DNA of 64,000 nucleotides from Plotosus lineatus (lineage: Eukaryota > Chordata > Actinopteri > Siluriformes > Plotosidae): contig CM045733.1 of assembly GCA_024760905.1 (NCBI GenBank), positions 33,192,501 through 33,256,500 on the forward strand. The letters are read 5' to 3'. How positions within the stretch are numbered: position 1 is the stretch's first letter; the number at the start of each line of letters is the position of its first letter. The position numbers and the translations under genes are program-made. The notes under the pieces are model-generated. The model did no database searches and was not told the DNA's origin. It saw only the letters and a list, made by a program, of their open reading frames with translations. This document shows, one piece after another, positions 45,190 through 57,300 of the stretch.

Positions 45190-47255
45190 GGGTGATCAAT
45201 ATTAATGGAAATAAATCCAGTTCATGATTATTTCAATTACTGGTCTACTGATCTGTTCCTCGTAAATGCCAGCTTTCAACAAATCATGACCCTAAATAGG
45301 TACGAGAAACTGAGCTAGTATTTGTACTGTAATTCTATAGCAGCGTTACTTCATAGGAACGATCCTAATTACCATCCCTTCGCAAAAGTTGCACGATTGA
45401 TAGATATGGCTCGTTGTAATTTTGAGGCCTATTATCAACATGGATGTGAAGTGTTTATCAATGATTCCATAAAAGGGTTTCAGAGGCAGAACTGAATTAT
45501 GGCAATACATGCCTGCCAAACCTGAGAAATTTGGCATTAAAATTTTGGGCCATGTGTGATGGAAGCACATCATACATGTCCAATTACCAACTTTATTCAG
45601 ATAAACGTGATCGCACACCTGAACAGCAAAGACATGGACTTGGCTACTCCGTTGTTAACAAGCTGAGCCGTGACCTGGAGAACCAAAATCGCACACTGTA
45701 TTTTGACAGGTATTTTGAAGGTGCACCACTAATGCAAATACAACAGAGTTGGCTGTCCAGGTGAGTTGAATCAAGAAGGATGCCAGGCGCAAAATTCCCA
45801 ACTGCAGTGACAGCCTATCATTCCAGAAGGGGGCATCACAGTGACAACCTGGGGCCGGTTGTTCAAAACACGGTTATTTTATCCAAAGGTTAACCTCTAA
45901 TGGCTGGTTAAATTTTTAACCCACCGTTAGCTAACCAATCATTAAATATGCGTTGTTCAAAGCATGGTTAGTCGCGTCGTTAGTTAATGTTGCCGTCAAA
46001 GTTCACGTGTACCCCCCCCCACACACACACACAGCAGGAGTTGAGTTCCACTAGACAAGAAATTGTATATTCACAATCTTATAAATAAACTTAATGACTG
46101 TTATTGAAGAGAAAGTCGGAGATAAGTTCCGCATGACTAGAGTCAGGAAGTAAACCAAAAGTTAACGTGTAACGGGCACTGCGCATGTGCATGCCGAGCT
46201 GACCAATCAACAGACATAATATTATCAGTAAGCAATAATAGCTGAACACTGTCAATCAAACAAAGTGCGAGTGTGAGAATAAAGCACAGTTTGTTAGTCC
46301 CGCCTCCGGTTCCTGCACATGTTAGAACACAAACATTGACGCACAGAGAATGAATGGCTAAAATAATCATAAGCCATCCAGCCTGGATCTGCAGCCTAAT
46401 GGTCAGTACTTTTATAAAACTAATAATATGTTTTTGTGCTGTAAATATGTATTAATATTTGTTTGTGTCTTGGAATAGATAAATAACTTTAGCTCAATTT
46501 GTAAATGTATTTAGCACATGTACTTGCAGATGTAGTTTGAAATATATTTGAGAATGTTTTTGTTTGAACTATAATATTAATAATATTTATAAGAATCCAC
46601 CCCTGGTGATGTGGCATCATGAATGCAGCTTTAGCCATGAACACCATCTTACAAGTTAATCACACTGTTAAAAATTTAGCGGAGGTCCTTAGGTGTGTTG
46701 ACTTTAACGTCAAGTTAACACTCGGTGAAGTTAACCAAGTTTTGAACTACAAGATAATGGCAGCGTTAAATTTAACGGTCGGTTAACTCTACTTAACCAG
46801 TGGTTAAAAAATAACCATGTTTTGAACAACCGGCCCCTGGAAGATAACAACGTGGTAGTGGTTGCCCACACCAATCAGCCCAATCTAGGTGAGCAGGTTA
46901 CCTGTGAGTGTCAGGTAGGACATGAGAAACTCACAGTCCAACAACCTCGCGCAATCCAGGACTACAATCGACCCATTAATGGTCTTAATGTTCATGATCA
47001 ACTCTGAAAGAAGTATGGCGCTTACAGAGTTAGCAAGAAGTACTGGAAGTACATCATGTGCTTTATTGTGGATTGTTACCTTGAGAACGCATGGATCCTG
47101 TACAGGGAATCCTCATCACACCAGGTGGGCCGAAAGGAAAGGTACGCCCAAAAGGATTTTATTCTTGAACTTGGCGTGGAGCTGATTGGCAACTTCTGCA
47201 GCTGTAAACGGCTTGCTGTGAGGGAAGTTGGTGTGCAGCTTCGACAATTTACATG
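45190..47255 (+). pseudogene. piggyBac transposase pseudogene, split by an insertion
   Basis: PiggyBac transposases cut at TTAA with a DDD catalytic triad. Upstream of the split the frames give STDLFLVNASFQQIMTLNRY, RNDPNYHPFAKVARLID, CEVFINDSIKGFQRQ and a region equivalent to IKIWV-CD---GY. Downstream (46840 on) they give NNVVVVAHTNQPNLGEQVTC, QQPRAIQDYNRPINGLNVHD, KKYWKYIMCFIVDCYLENAW, ILYRESSSHQ and FILELGVELIGNFCSCKR, matching the piggyBac order Y-NN-MNGVD--DQ ... W-----F---D---VNAYILY-E ... F---LG--LIG. The Asp of GVD-D is changed to LNVHD. Many stops and frame changes. Closest to PGBD-like domesticated and fish transposases. TTAA-flanked ends were not identified. Confidence 0.8.
45853..46835. 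mobile_element. Inverted-repeat transposon (GGCCGGTTGTTCAAAAC ends) inside piggyBac
   Basis: The left end ggccggttgttcaaaacacg pairs with a right end whose complement is ggccggttgttcaaaacatg. The inverted region continues through ggttatttt. The 5-bp repeat cctgg lies at 45848-45852 and 46836-46840, and removing the element rejoins the piggyBac frame across gacaacctggaagataac. Subterminal gttaac/ggttaa motifs recur near both ends (45890-45990 and 46700-46815). No transposase ORF recognised. 983 bp. I do not assign a superfamily; a 5-bp duplication does not fit the usual 3-bp Harbinger or 8-bp hAT lengths. Confidence 0.8.
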
Positions 47256-47259
47256 ACCC

Positions 47260-48830
47260 GACGGTTGGTCTTGTAACCATTTGGCAGCCTTTTGAAAACC
47301 GTGAATGATGAAACGGCCATGTACATATTTCACTTTCGTAATGCAGTGTATGATACCACGCACCGCCTAAAACGGGTACGTATGCCGGAAACAAAAACGG
47401 CCGACACGGCATGGGTACACACCAAAGTGTTCAGAAAATATACATTTAAAGACAAAATACTAAACTTCGAAATACTGAACATGACTCATGATTCGCAAAA
47501 TAAGACGCAAGATTGGCTACAAGTATATCGTACAAATTAGGGAAGAAGTCATTCTACATTTATTAATTAATACCTTGTGAATTATAAACATAACGTCATA
47601 GCAACAGAATGGAGTTGCATGTATTAATGTTAGCAATCAGTTAATATTCCAGTTAAAGGTTTAAGTTGGTGCTGCTGTTTGACATTTATGTTGATTAAAG
47701 AAACTTCACATGTTTGTGTATTAAAAGTATTCCACCAGTTTTATGAGAACAGTGATTATTATTTGTATTAAAATTTATTGTTTCAAAATAATTAGTTGTG
47801 TTGTCAATAATGTAATCCTTTAATATTAGAAAATTCAACAATACATAAGATATTATACATACATCTACTCAACTTAAAAGCACAAATCTCATTGCTTCAA
47901 AAACACAGGTTTGTTGAATAATTTACTTGAACTTCACGGAACCATTTTGCGCAACCTGTGGTGACACAACTCATTTTCAGCTGAACGAACTTTGGGTTAC
48001 CAGAGTTATTTACCCGTGAACCATAAACTGGTTCCCCAAATTTTTTTGAAATGTCGAGACCTGCTACTGTATGTGTGTAGATCATGAGATTTTTCCGCTT
48101 TTTGGCGGAAATCCGCTTTTTCAGACCTTCAGAGGCTAATTTTTATATTATTCCAAGTCCGTTAATCTTTTTTTTTTTTTTGGGGGGGGGGGGGGGTGAA
48201 CTCCCACCCCAACGAGTGTGATGAAGTGTCCCAACTAACATGTACATTTCATTAGGGGGTTAGTGGTGGACAGGAAGTTCTCGCAGTGAAGTCTCGTCTT
48301 CTTCGTGATTTGTGACTCGCTCCACCTGAAGTAGTTGCTTGCCGCAAGTGACACACGGAGCTTGTGAGACAATGCGCAGCTTATCCAGACTTCCGATATT
48401 TCAAGTGCAACAGCCAATTAAGCTTACAATATGTGAAGCGCTCAATACCGAAAGTAGTATACTTGCGAACTTCTGTGTTCTTGTGAACAACTTGCTGTTG
48501 ATTATATGGACTTCCGGTCTTTCAAGTGCACAAGGGTGCAATTGAACTCATTTAGAACACAGCCTGCACTAATGTGGAGCCAGCAGAGCGGAGAGCTCTT
48601 TCCTGGATTCGGATTTTTATTCATTTTACAACTCTCTTTGCTTAAACTGATCGTGCATGGTGGATCGCGCCGATCTGAGCAGATAGTTAATTCATCTCTA
48701 TGTGTGATAAGACTTGCACCCATGCTAGTAGGCTTATGCTTCTGACCAACGATATTTGCTTAGGGTTACAAAAGTCCACAAAACAGTGTAAACACAGATC
48801 ACAGAGATGACGTCTTAACACAAGGATAAC
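47260..48830. other. Intronic sequence, mostly unrecognised
   Basis: Includes a short perfect hairpin ttccgctttttggcggaa near 48096 and a T/G homopolymer stretch at 48168-48196. No coding or mobile element identified. Confidence 0.5.
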
Positions 48831-48835
48831 ACGCT

Positions 48836-48836
48836 T

Positions 48837-48883
<47 letters not shown>
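48836..48883. repeat. (AT)n microsatellite, SINE target
   Basis: AT run continuing on the far side of the SINE (49236-49250), so the SINE inserted within it. Confidence 0.9.
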
Positions 48884-48887
<4 letters not shown>

Positions 48888-49234
48888 CTTCCTTTTGGCC
48901 TTTTCCCTTTTTACTCGGGAGTCGCCACAGCGAATCATCTGATTCGCACGTTTTGATTTGGCAGAGGTTTTTAACGTCGGATGCCCTTCCTGTCACAACC
49001 ATTTTAGCAAGGGATAGAAACACGCTGACGGCTTTGCAGCTACTCTTTACGAAAGTCAGCAATGGTTCTTTTACATGCCTCTCACCATAGATAGTGAGAG
49101 ACATGGCCCACCTTTGATAACCCAGTTAGCCGCACTGGTGGGGGACAGTGACAACCTTGTGGAGAGTGGGACTCGAACCCCCAACCTTTGGATCAGCGAG
49201 CCAGCGCCCTATACCACTAGACCACCACTGCCCC
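48884..49234 (-). mobile_element. tRNA-headed SINE, tail type B, within (AT)n
   Basis: Complete minus copy: tail ttccttttggccttttcc and gggagtcgccacagcgaatc at the left, core ttgataacccagttagccgc, head ending aagtgg-type ccactagaccaccactgccc at the right. Both flanks are AT repeats, so the exact duplication cannot be defined. Confidence 0.88.
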
Positions 49235-49251
49235 TATATATATATATATAC

Positions 49252-49450
49252 TGTAACTGAACTGGGAAGGAGGGGCTCTCAGTCTGTCTTTTGTAAACAA
49301 TGGACGCAGCGTCATTGCGTCATTACCATTACGTCAGCGTACTACGTAGGTATGTCTAAACTCAAAATTAGCCTTTTTTTTTTGGGGGGGGGGGGTAAAA
49401 TCGATAAACGTAAAATGGACGAACGTAAGTCGGGGGGAGCGTCTGTATAT
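49252..49450 (+). mobile_element. Tigger-like MITE fragment
   Basis: gaggggctctcagtctgtct and aacaatggacgcagc parallel the interior of the Tigger-like MITE at 7235-7290. aaaatggacgaacgtaagtc resembles a Tigger-type terminus. Boundaries uncertain. Confidence 0.4.
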
Positions 49451-49455
49451 AAACA

Positions 49456-49487
<32 letters not shown>

Positions 49488-49490
49488 GTT

Positions 49491-50684
49491 TAAAGGTGGT
49501 GCTATGTGTTGTAGAAGAGGAAAAGAGTTACATTACTGCACGAAATACGAACATTACTAAAGTTAAGGTATCACATGGTCCGTTGATACATGATGACTGT
49601 CTTTGGGACAACCATAGCAATTCTGTGTATTTTGGAGGCAGTCTTTGACGAAAACAGGTGAAGACAATATGCAAATGATGACACCTGTAACCCTTAGAAA
49701 CTGCGGCTGATTTGTTCTAGCACTTGACCCATGGCAATTTTGCTCATGACCTAACTTTATATGGAAATGGAAGGCATGTGCTCCCATACTCAAGGTAGTC
49801 TGCCAGTTCCGGTATTCCAGTGGAAGTGCCAGGAATGCTCACGGAATAATGACATTTGAACTTTGGAAGGCAAAAAAAAATCATTTACCATTGCCTACCA
49901 TTAACCTATTCTCGCTCTGAGCCACAGAGGCCAAACATGCAGTACTGCCAATAAAACTGCTTCTTATCTCACTGTCGTGTCATTCTGACACCTCTGAGAC
50001 TGAACCTGTGACTCTCTTAATATATTTTACATTATTAACATGAAACTACATTTTGTTTGTTGTACTGGAGGTAAAGAGTAAGTTATCAACCGAGCCATCA
50101 GTTTTACTTATCATTCTTGTTATGCGGGTCTACCCAACAACTTTGTGTTTCAATGGGAGTTGGAGTTTTGTTTTCTAGGCTGAAGGTTAGTTATTGAGGA
50201 CTGCAATGGAAAAGGGAGATGAAAATAAGATCATAGTCAATTACTGACATGCCTTTAGTTCTCCGCACCAGTCAGTCAGCTCATGGCGCAGTCTTCAGGG
50301 TCATGGCTAAACCACTCAGTTAACCGCCGTTTTATATCACTTACTTTTCTGCCCTCCATTTTTTCAGTGAATCAGCCAAGTCCCTGCCTCAGGCACTGTT
50401 ATTGTCATTCCAGCCGTTATGCTTAATCAGCTCGAGTGAAAAGAAAGCTCAGCTGAGTGCATCTTCTGTCCAGTTGAGCCTTCTGACAATCTAAAGCAAG
50501 TAAATCTTTTTAATGATCACCATAATGAGACATACAAGGCATCACCTGCTAATGTTTTATCCATTATCATGACTGTAAGACAGCGCTGGAAAACTTGGTA
50601 AAGAGTCTTCATTGTTTACACTGAAAGCTAAATGAGCATTGCATTAAGGTTTGTTTTAGGTCTGAATCTCTGGAAATTTCACAT
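49491..50684. other. Intronic sequence, nothing recognised
   Basis: No identifiable element or coding segment. Confidence 0.5.
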
Positions 50685-50686
50685 TA

Positions 50687-51251
50687 ATACCCCCATTTCA
50701 CTGGACTACGGCATGCAAGGATCGTAGCGGAAAGGCGCGGAACACAGTCTACAGGAGAGCTTCAGCATTTTTACACGGAAAATGGGTGAAAATCGTATGG
50801 AAAAGTGGAAATTCTTATACCCCCATTTCACTGGACTAAGGCATGCAAGGATCGTGTAGCGGAAAGGCGCAGAACGCAGTCTACAGAAGAACTTCGACAT
50901 TTTTACACGGAAAATAAGTGAAAATCCTACGGAAAAGTGGAAATTCTTACACTCTCGGAACGTTCACAGCATGTGTGGAACAGGTACAACAAAGTACACC
51001 AAAGTGACCCCACAGAACACTTACGGAATTTTTTCCCGTGAACGTGTTTTTGAACATTTTTGAAAAGCATGTTTCACGGAATATTTTAGCCTGCCAGAAG
51101 CATACAGAAGTGGAGGAAGACTTGAGGAATAACTACGGAGTCACACGGAATGACACGGAAGATGATTAATTGTAAGAATAATTGTGGAACGTTTGCGAAT
51201 GACAACATTTTGCTTCCGTAAGTCTGCTGTGTTCCAGTGAAATGGGGGTAT
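50687..51251. mobile_element. CGGAA motif-array transposon, copy 2, with duplicated left end
   Basis: Left atacccccatttcactggac, right terminus reading ttccagtgaaatgggggtat, flanked by TA on both sides. The first 130 bp (50687-50816) are tandemly repeated at 50817-50946 including the terminus. Motifs cacggaa, gcggaaag and ggaacg recur. Shorter than copy 1 (565 against 1221 bp) and lacking its AT-rich centre. Confidence 0.8.
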
Positions 51252-52735
51252 TACATTTTTGTTGGTTTTGAATGGAAGCAGGACCTGTATTTATTGTGAT
51301 TCATATGTCTACATTCTGACTGCAGTACCAAACCTCCTTATTTCTTAACACTTCTCTTTTATAATGCTCATTTTGCACCCATTTTGGATTATATTACATA
51401 AACGAATCCATCAACCTTTATGATGTCAGTGTTTCTTCAGTAAATGACATAGTTTCTTACATTTAGTTACATTTCATAGATCAACAAGGACTCAGTGATT
51501 TTATTTTTTCTATTGAACTAATTGGGTTTTATGTGTGCATTTTGAGAAATAATTACAAACCAAAGTCTCGTATTTGTTATTTCTGTAGATTATAATCATG
51601 TTGGTTAGTGGTGTATTGGTTAGGGTGCTGGGTCCATGATCAAAGGTTCATGGATATTCCCCAATGTGCTAATACACTTGGGAAAGGTCTTAATCACGAG
51701 TGTACCTCTGGTGTAATCCATCTATACATGCATCTATTACGTGTATTAAGTAACCAGCAGGGTCATAGGGGAAATTACGACTCAATCCCAGTTTACTTCA
51801 GGTGAGAGGCAAGGTATACTCTGAACAAATTGACAGTCTCTCACAGGGCAAAAGCCTCGGTCTCACATAGCCAGAATTACTTCACACACTGGCATGTGTT
51901 CTTCCCTTTGAAAATGTGACAGCTGGTTTACGACTTTTATTACCAGGAGGGCGGAACTTTGCAAGTTTGTCATGCTGAAATTAATGTTGGTCAAGCATGC
52001 GCAACAATTCAAACATTGTAAAGGTGTACATGAGGCATACATGGTCTACTGGATGTTACCATAGTTTGTGTCATGGACATAAAATGTACATGAAACAGTG
52101 TCTGTCATGTCTGCATAGCAGGTACTGCCAGTAGACATCACTTCACAACATATGCATCACAGAGGCTCATATTTCCCAGGCGAGTGCATATTTCCTTTTT
52201 CCCTATGTTTTTATTAAAGACCACCTACAAAATCCACTGAAATGGGCCATAGAATATCCACAGTAGTCCCAGCCTTGGTTCTCACATATCAACCAGCTAT
52301 GTGAGACCTTAGCATAATGCAGAAATAAACTTCCATTCACACTCATTCACACATGTGAGTAGTTTAGCAGTTTGATTCCTAATGTGCATGTCTTGAACAC
52401 TGTTGGTGGAAATGGGAGTACACAGGAGAAACCCACGTAAGCATAAGGATAACTCCAGCAACAAGGCCCTTGCCAACGATTTGAAAATGCTCCAGGCTTG
52501 TGATCAGTTTATACATATACAGTATATAAAGCTGTAATCAAAGTAACTTTGACCAAATGTGTTTCATCGATAGAAAGTTCTAAACTAAAAAGCTTCATGA
52601 CTATAAAATGCAAACAAAAGGTTAGCAAAAATCAGCAACAAAAAAATCTTAACCAAAGACACAGCTTTTATTTGCTAAAAATAGCATATTGAATTCAGTT
52701 ATCAAGAAACAGTCATTAGATTCTGTCTCTTTCTA
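51252..52735. other. Intronic sequence with weak repeat remnants
   Basis: A SINE-head-like segment (gtattggttagggtgctgg, 51613-51631) and family D remnants (gagaaacccacgtaagcat near 52422) are visible. Nothing else recognised. Confidence 0.45.
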
Positions 52736-52747
52736 TCCTTCTATCTA

Positions 52748-53780
52748 TCATCATCTTGCATCATCATCTTCCGGGGAACAGGTCGCAGGGGCAGCAGCCT
52801 AAGCAGTGAGGTCCAGACATCCCTCTCCCAAGCCACTTGCTCCAGCTCATCCGGGGGGGGGGACGACAACACACCGACACATTCTCAGTCCAGCTGAGAG
52901 ACCCTCCAGCATGTCCTAGGTCGACTCCGGGTCTCTTCCTGGTTGGACATGCCCAAAACACCACACCAGGTGGCGCTGGGGAGGCATTCTAACCAGATAT
53001 CTGAGCCACCTCAACTGACTTCTCTCAATACGGCAGTTTTGAGAGCAGCGTTTCAACTTTGAGCTCCTCACGCATGGCTAAGCGTCTCACCCTATCTCTA
53101 AGAGTGAACCCCGCCACCCTGCGAAGGAAGCTCATTACAGCCACGTGTATCCACAGTCTTGTTTTTTTGGTCAGTACCCAAAGCTCGTGGCTGGTAGGTG
53201 AGGGCAGGAACATAGATCGACTGATAAATTGAGAGCTTTGCCTTGTGACTCAGCTCCCTCTTCAACACGGTGGACCGGTACAAGCTCCGCTACACAGAAG
53301 AGGCTGCAGCAATCTGCCTGCCGGTCTCCCACTCCATCCTTTCCTCACTCGTGAACAAGACCCCGAGATACTTAAACTTGGGGAAAGACCTCATTCAAGA
53401 CACAAAGGGTGCATTCCACCCGTTTCCGGCTGAGAACCATGTCAAAAAGCAGAGATAAGATCCCATGGCCACCAAACCAGAAGCCTTCAACGCTGTGGCT
53501 GCATCCAGAAATTCGGTCCATAAAAATTATGAACAGAATCCCTGACAAAGGACAGCCTTGGTATACTCCAATCCTTACCAGAAACAAATTCAACTTGTTG
53601 TAACCGATATGGACTAAGCTCTGGCTCCGGTGATACAGAGATCGTAAGGCCCGTAGTAACAGGTCTGGTACATCGTACTCCTTGAGCACGCCCCACAAGA
53701 TAGCCTGAGGGACACAGTCAAAAGCCTTTTCTAAATCCACAAAACACATGTAGACAGATTGGGCGAACTTCAACGCCCCC
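52748..53780 (-). mobile_element. Rex3-like LINE, 5'-truncated, diverged
   Basis: The 3' end (catcatcatcttccgg) is at the left. The minus strand encodes FAQSVYMCFVDLEKAFDCVP, GVYQGCPLSGILFIIFMDR, AKLSIYQSIYVPALTY and SFLRRVAGFTLRDRVR. The FADD region is lost: reading LSLLFD then joins directly to MVLSRKRVECTL, a deletion of about 100 bp compared with 38427-41762. Older than the other copies judging by divergence. Confidence 0.85.
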
Positions 53781-53797
53781 ACCTGCATACTGCAGAC

Positions 53798-54376
53798 CAG
53801 TGGTCCTCAAACTACGGCCCATGGGCCGGATACGGCCAGGATTGGCCCCCTAAACAATACCAGAGACGCATTATGATTATTTTTTTTTTTTAGTCTGGCC
53901 ACGCGATCAAGACTAATACACACCTAGAACATGCCACCCTATTCCACTCTTCTGCCATCTGTGCCCCTATCTGAACCCCCCCCGCAAAGAAAAATCCTAG
54001 ACTCTCCCCTGTCAAATAGAACGGAATAATGGTGAAAAGGTTATGGAAGAGAAAAATTGATACAGAATGCAGGGTATTCAACCTGCAGTGGACAAACAAT
54101 TATTTTTTGTTCAATGGACAGAAAAGGTTGTTTGTCTCATATGTCAAGAGGTGGTAGCAGTATTCAAAGAATATAACCTGTGCCGACACTCTGAATCTTG
54201 TCACAAAGATGAGTATGATCGCTTACAAGGCCAAATTCGAGTAGACAAACTCTCAAAGCTAAAAAGTGGACCGTTATCTCAGGAGAATACATTTGTATGT
54301 CAGGCTCGGTTGAACCAGTTGTCTGTTCAGGAAGCTTTCGGGTTGCTCAACTGATAGCAAGCAGCGTTTCTTTTAT
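53798..54376 (+). mobile_element. hAT transposon fragment (Charlie/GTF2IRD2-like)
   Basis: Starts cagtggtcctcaaactacgg, a Charlie-type hAT terminus. The coding sequence begins near 54029 (KRLWKRKIDTECRVF), changes frame, then reads KVVCLICQEVVAVFKEYNLC, RHSESCHKDEYDRL and VDKLSKLKSGPLSQENTFVC. A second frame change gives SFRVAQLIASS. C-x2-C ... H-x4-H is the N-terminal zinc finger of hAT transposases related to GTF2IRD2 and ZBED5. The catalytic domain and right terminus are missing. Confidence 0.78.
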
Positions 54377-54446
54377 TATTTATTTCCTGACTTTTTTCTG
54401 TGAAGGTCCCGGAAAGGGGGAAGGGGTACTAATATTTGCTTTACTG

Positions 54447-54493
54447 GATGCACTGAAGCCGCATGAATTGAAGTGCAAAGTAGCAAGGGATCC

Positions 54494-54496
<3 letters not shown>
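54447..54496 (+). mobile_element. pogo-like MITE right-end fragment
   Basis: gcactgaagccgcatgaatt and gtagcaagggatccctg match the right end of the CAGGGATCCCTC family; the (AT)n tract starts immediately after it. Confidence 0.75.

Positions 54497-54557
<61 letters not shown>
54497..54557. repeat. (AT)n microsatellite
   Basis: Directly follows the MITE end. Confidence 0.95.
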
Positions 54558-54564
<7 letters not shown>

Positions 54565-54589
54565 GCGCATCAATTCATAATATATATAT

Positions 54590-54795
54590 CCTCCGGGTTA
54601 GCCACAGTCTAAAAACATGCACAGTAGGTTAATTCACTTTAGGCGGGAGTATGAATGGTTGTGTAAGTGTTGACCCTGGAATGACCTGGTAAGCTGTCCA
54701 GGGTGTACCGTGCCCCCGCCCGGAGTCAACTGAAATGGGTGCCAGCCTCTCCGCGACTTTAATTAGGGTTAAGTGGTTCAGAAATGTAGTTCAGA
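54590..54795 (+). repeat. Dispersed repeat family D, 3' part
   Basis: agtctaaaaacatgcacagt, gtccagggtgtaccgtgccc, agcctctccgcgactttaat, taagtggttcagaaatg. Confidence 0.6.
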
Positions 54796-54807
54796 AAATG
54801 AATATAC

Positions 54808-54824
54808 TGTGTGTGTGTGTGTGT

Positions 54825-54896
<72 letters not shown>
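54808..54896. repeat. (GT)n(GA)n microsatellite
   Basis: About 30 GT units, then about 14 GA units. Confidence 0.9.
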
Positions 54897-54899
<3 letters not shown>

Positions 54900-55614
54900 G
54901 AGGCTGAGAACCACAGTTGTCTAACCAATAGTAAGCTGTCTGAGGAAATGACATCAAAGTTTTTGTAATATAAAAAAGCAATAATGCTTATGATATGATT
55001 TCAGGTGATAATTAAGATAAAAGGAACTAATTTTTTTGTCGTTTCACAGCAGACTTTATTCACATCTAATAAAATATGATCTTATCTCATTTAGGGTTAG
55101 ACCACTGCGATTCTTACAACTTCATATAATTTCAACCAATGAAAATATTGGAAGTAATGTGGCAGCCCGAGCTATGACATTGCTCAGGTTGGTCTCGTAA
55201 AAGCTGATCCATTTTGTGCACTGCTCCATTCCTGTCCTTTGTTCTTTGGTTAGATTCATACTATACTTTGATATTTCAGTGTTTAGCTAACACCAGAGAC
55301 CAGAACAGTGCCACAGCTCTGCTTTTTGAGCACAACAAACAAATTCAGGCTGTGTCCCAAACAGTGCACCACTTGACAAGATGATGCCATTATTGCACAC
55401 CTTATGGAAGATAGGGATCACAGACCAAATTTTGAATGTTCAAAGAAGTTGTTGGAAACTTTATAACATTGTAAAGCAATTAAAAATGAATGGCCACATA
55501 CTCATGGTCAAGAGTCCACTCGCCTTCTTTTGAATTAACAACAACAAAAAATTGATGAATTTATTCCACTAGCAGCATATCGTTCATGTGTGAGTAACCC
55601 CCCACCCCTCTCTA

Positions 55615-55615
<1 letters not shown>
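54897..55615. other. Intronic sequence, nothing recognised
   Basis: No identifiable element. Confidence 0.5.

Positions 55616-55690
<75 letters not shown>
55616..55690. repeat. (CA)n microsatellite
   Basis: About 37 CA units; a complementary (GT)n run lies at about 55989-56024. Confidence 0.95.
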
Positions 55691-55692
<2 letters not shown>

Positions 55693-55984
55693 ATGCATGC
55701 ATTCAGATACATTCTCTCTCTGTAACCAACACAAAACATGGCAGCTTTGCAGGTGAGGCATAAAATCCATAATCTTTTGGTGGTTTAGTGGATTAAAACA
55801 AATTAGAAAAATATGTGCTTTTTTATATTGGGAATCTGAAAATGGTCTTCCCCCCAGTAAACTATAGTACTCCATTATTTTAGGGTTAGGTAAGGTTAGG
55901 GTTACACACTGTGTGCAGTGTAGCATTAATGAAGTGCATTCATAGTTTGGACAATGGAAGGTCATGACAAAGATAGTAAGAAAG

Positions 55985-56027
<43 letters not shown>

Positions 56028-56745
56028 GGATAATGCATATCCCAGCAATTTGCACTTGGTAATAAAGCTCTGCATACTTCTCGGACTCTCCCCCAAGTTG
56101 GTCAGCTGAATATGGTGGGCTCAGTTTATCCCTACAGAAGGCTTCCCAAAATAGGTGATGAGTTTACCACTGGCTCTGTCCATTACCACATCCAACATTT
56201 ACATGTTTGCCCTTTAACATTATTTTTACTCCACTATTTTAGAAAATAAATCTTTTTAAATCTTCCGTGCCACATTTGTGGTTTGAGACTACAAGTTCCT
56301 GAATGCCAGAAGAACATGCAGTCACAATGCTCTTCTGTGAGTTTGTCCCTGCAGTATCATATCCTGGACTGCAGTTTGGACTGAAGTAGTGATGCTTTGG
56401 GATTTCTCTTTCAGTGGACTAAAGAGTAACTATTCCATACCTAAAGATGTTTATTTATTTAGAACAAAGTCCTATTGTTAAACAGGAATAAGGGAAAGGT
56501 CTGCAATCAGGGGAGATGATCGTGTTTTTGAAGCCGGTCACTGCGTCAGTTATGACTCCAGCATTGTTGGTGATGTTGTTTAGTTATATTTATAGCACTG
56601 TTTTTGTGACCTTATTTCCACCTTATTGTTTGGATATTAATGTGTGCCTTTACCCCCAATTCTGAGATAAACTTCATCCATTACATAATTATGAAAAATG
56701 TTTAAAAGTGGGCAACGGGTTGAGGAGGGTATATAAATTCTTGTT
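55691..56745. other. Intronic sequence, nothing recognised
   Basis: Apart from the (GT)n at 55989-56024 no element was recognised. Confidence 0.5.
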
Positions 56746-56760
56746 AATGTGGAGTTTTGC

Positions 56761-57080
56761 GGGCAGTCTGGTGGTCTAGTGGTTAGGGTGCAGGATCGCT
56801 GATCCTAAGGTTGGGGGTTCGAGTCCCCACAGGGTTGTCACTGTCCCCCCAGTGCGTGCAGCTAACTGGGTTATCAAAGGCACGCCATGTCTCTCACTGT
56901 CTATGGTGAGAGCGAGGCATGTAATAGAATCGTTACTGACTTTCGTAAAGAGTAGCTGCAAAGCCGTCAGCGTGTTTATACGACCTGGAGAGGGATGGGC
57001 TCCGCCAGGCCAAATCAGCCCAAGTCTTGCCATGAAGGCGCCCCAACGACATCCTCGGATGTTAAGGGATAAGTGAAGTG
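56761..57080 (+). mobile_element. tRNA-headed SINE, tail type C
   Basis: The head ggtggtctagtggttagggt (very like tRNA-Glu) with ggttcgagtcc and the family core (aactgggttatcaaaggc, gtagctgcaaagccgtcagc) are followed by an unrelated tail: cgacctggagagggatggg, caggccaaatcagcccaagt, gaaggcgccccaacgacatc, ggataagtgaagtg. The perfect 15-bp duplication aatgtggagttttgc at 56746-56760 and 57081-57095 shows that the chimera moved as one unit. Confidence 0.9.
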
Positions 57081-57204
57081 AATGTGGAGTTTTGCATTTA
57101 TTTTCTCTACATCAACATGGTTCTTGCAAGGCAGAATGATGCTAATCAATAGATGATATTTTAAAACATTTTCACCCATAAATGCTCATTCCTCGCACTC
57201 ATTT

Positions 57205-57300
57205 TATGAATTGCTTAATAAGGTTGCAGGAAGGCTGGTGCCTATCCCAGCTAACCCTGGGCGAAGACAAGGTACACCCTGAACCTTTTTGCTGTGTGGT
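57205..57300 (-). mobile_element. Tail fragment like SINE type A or family D
   Basis: ctggtgcctatcccagcta, gacaaggtacaccctgaac. Short remnant. Confidence 0.45.

Noticed and set aside
55880..55905. Telomere-like ttagggtta runs
   Set aside because: Irregular and short; likely chance.
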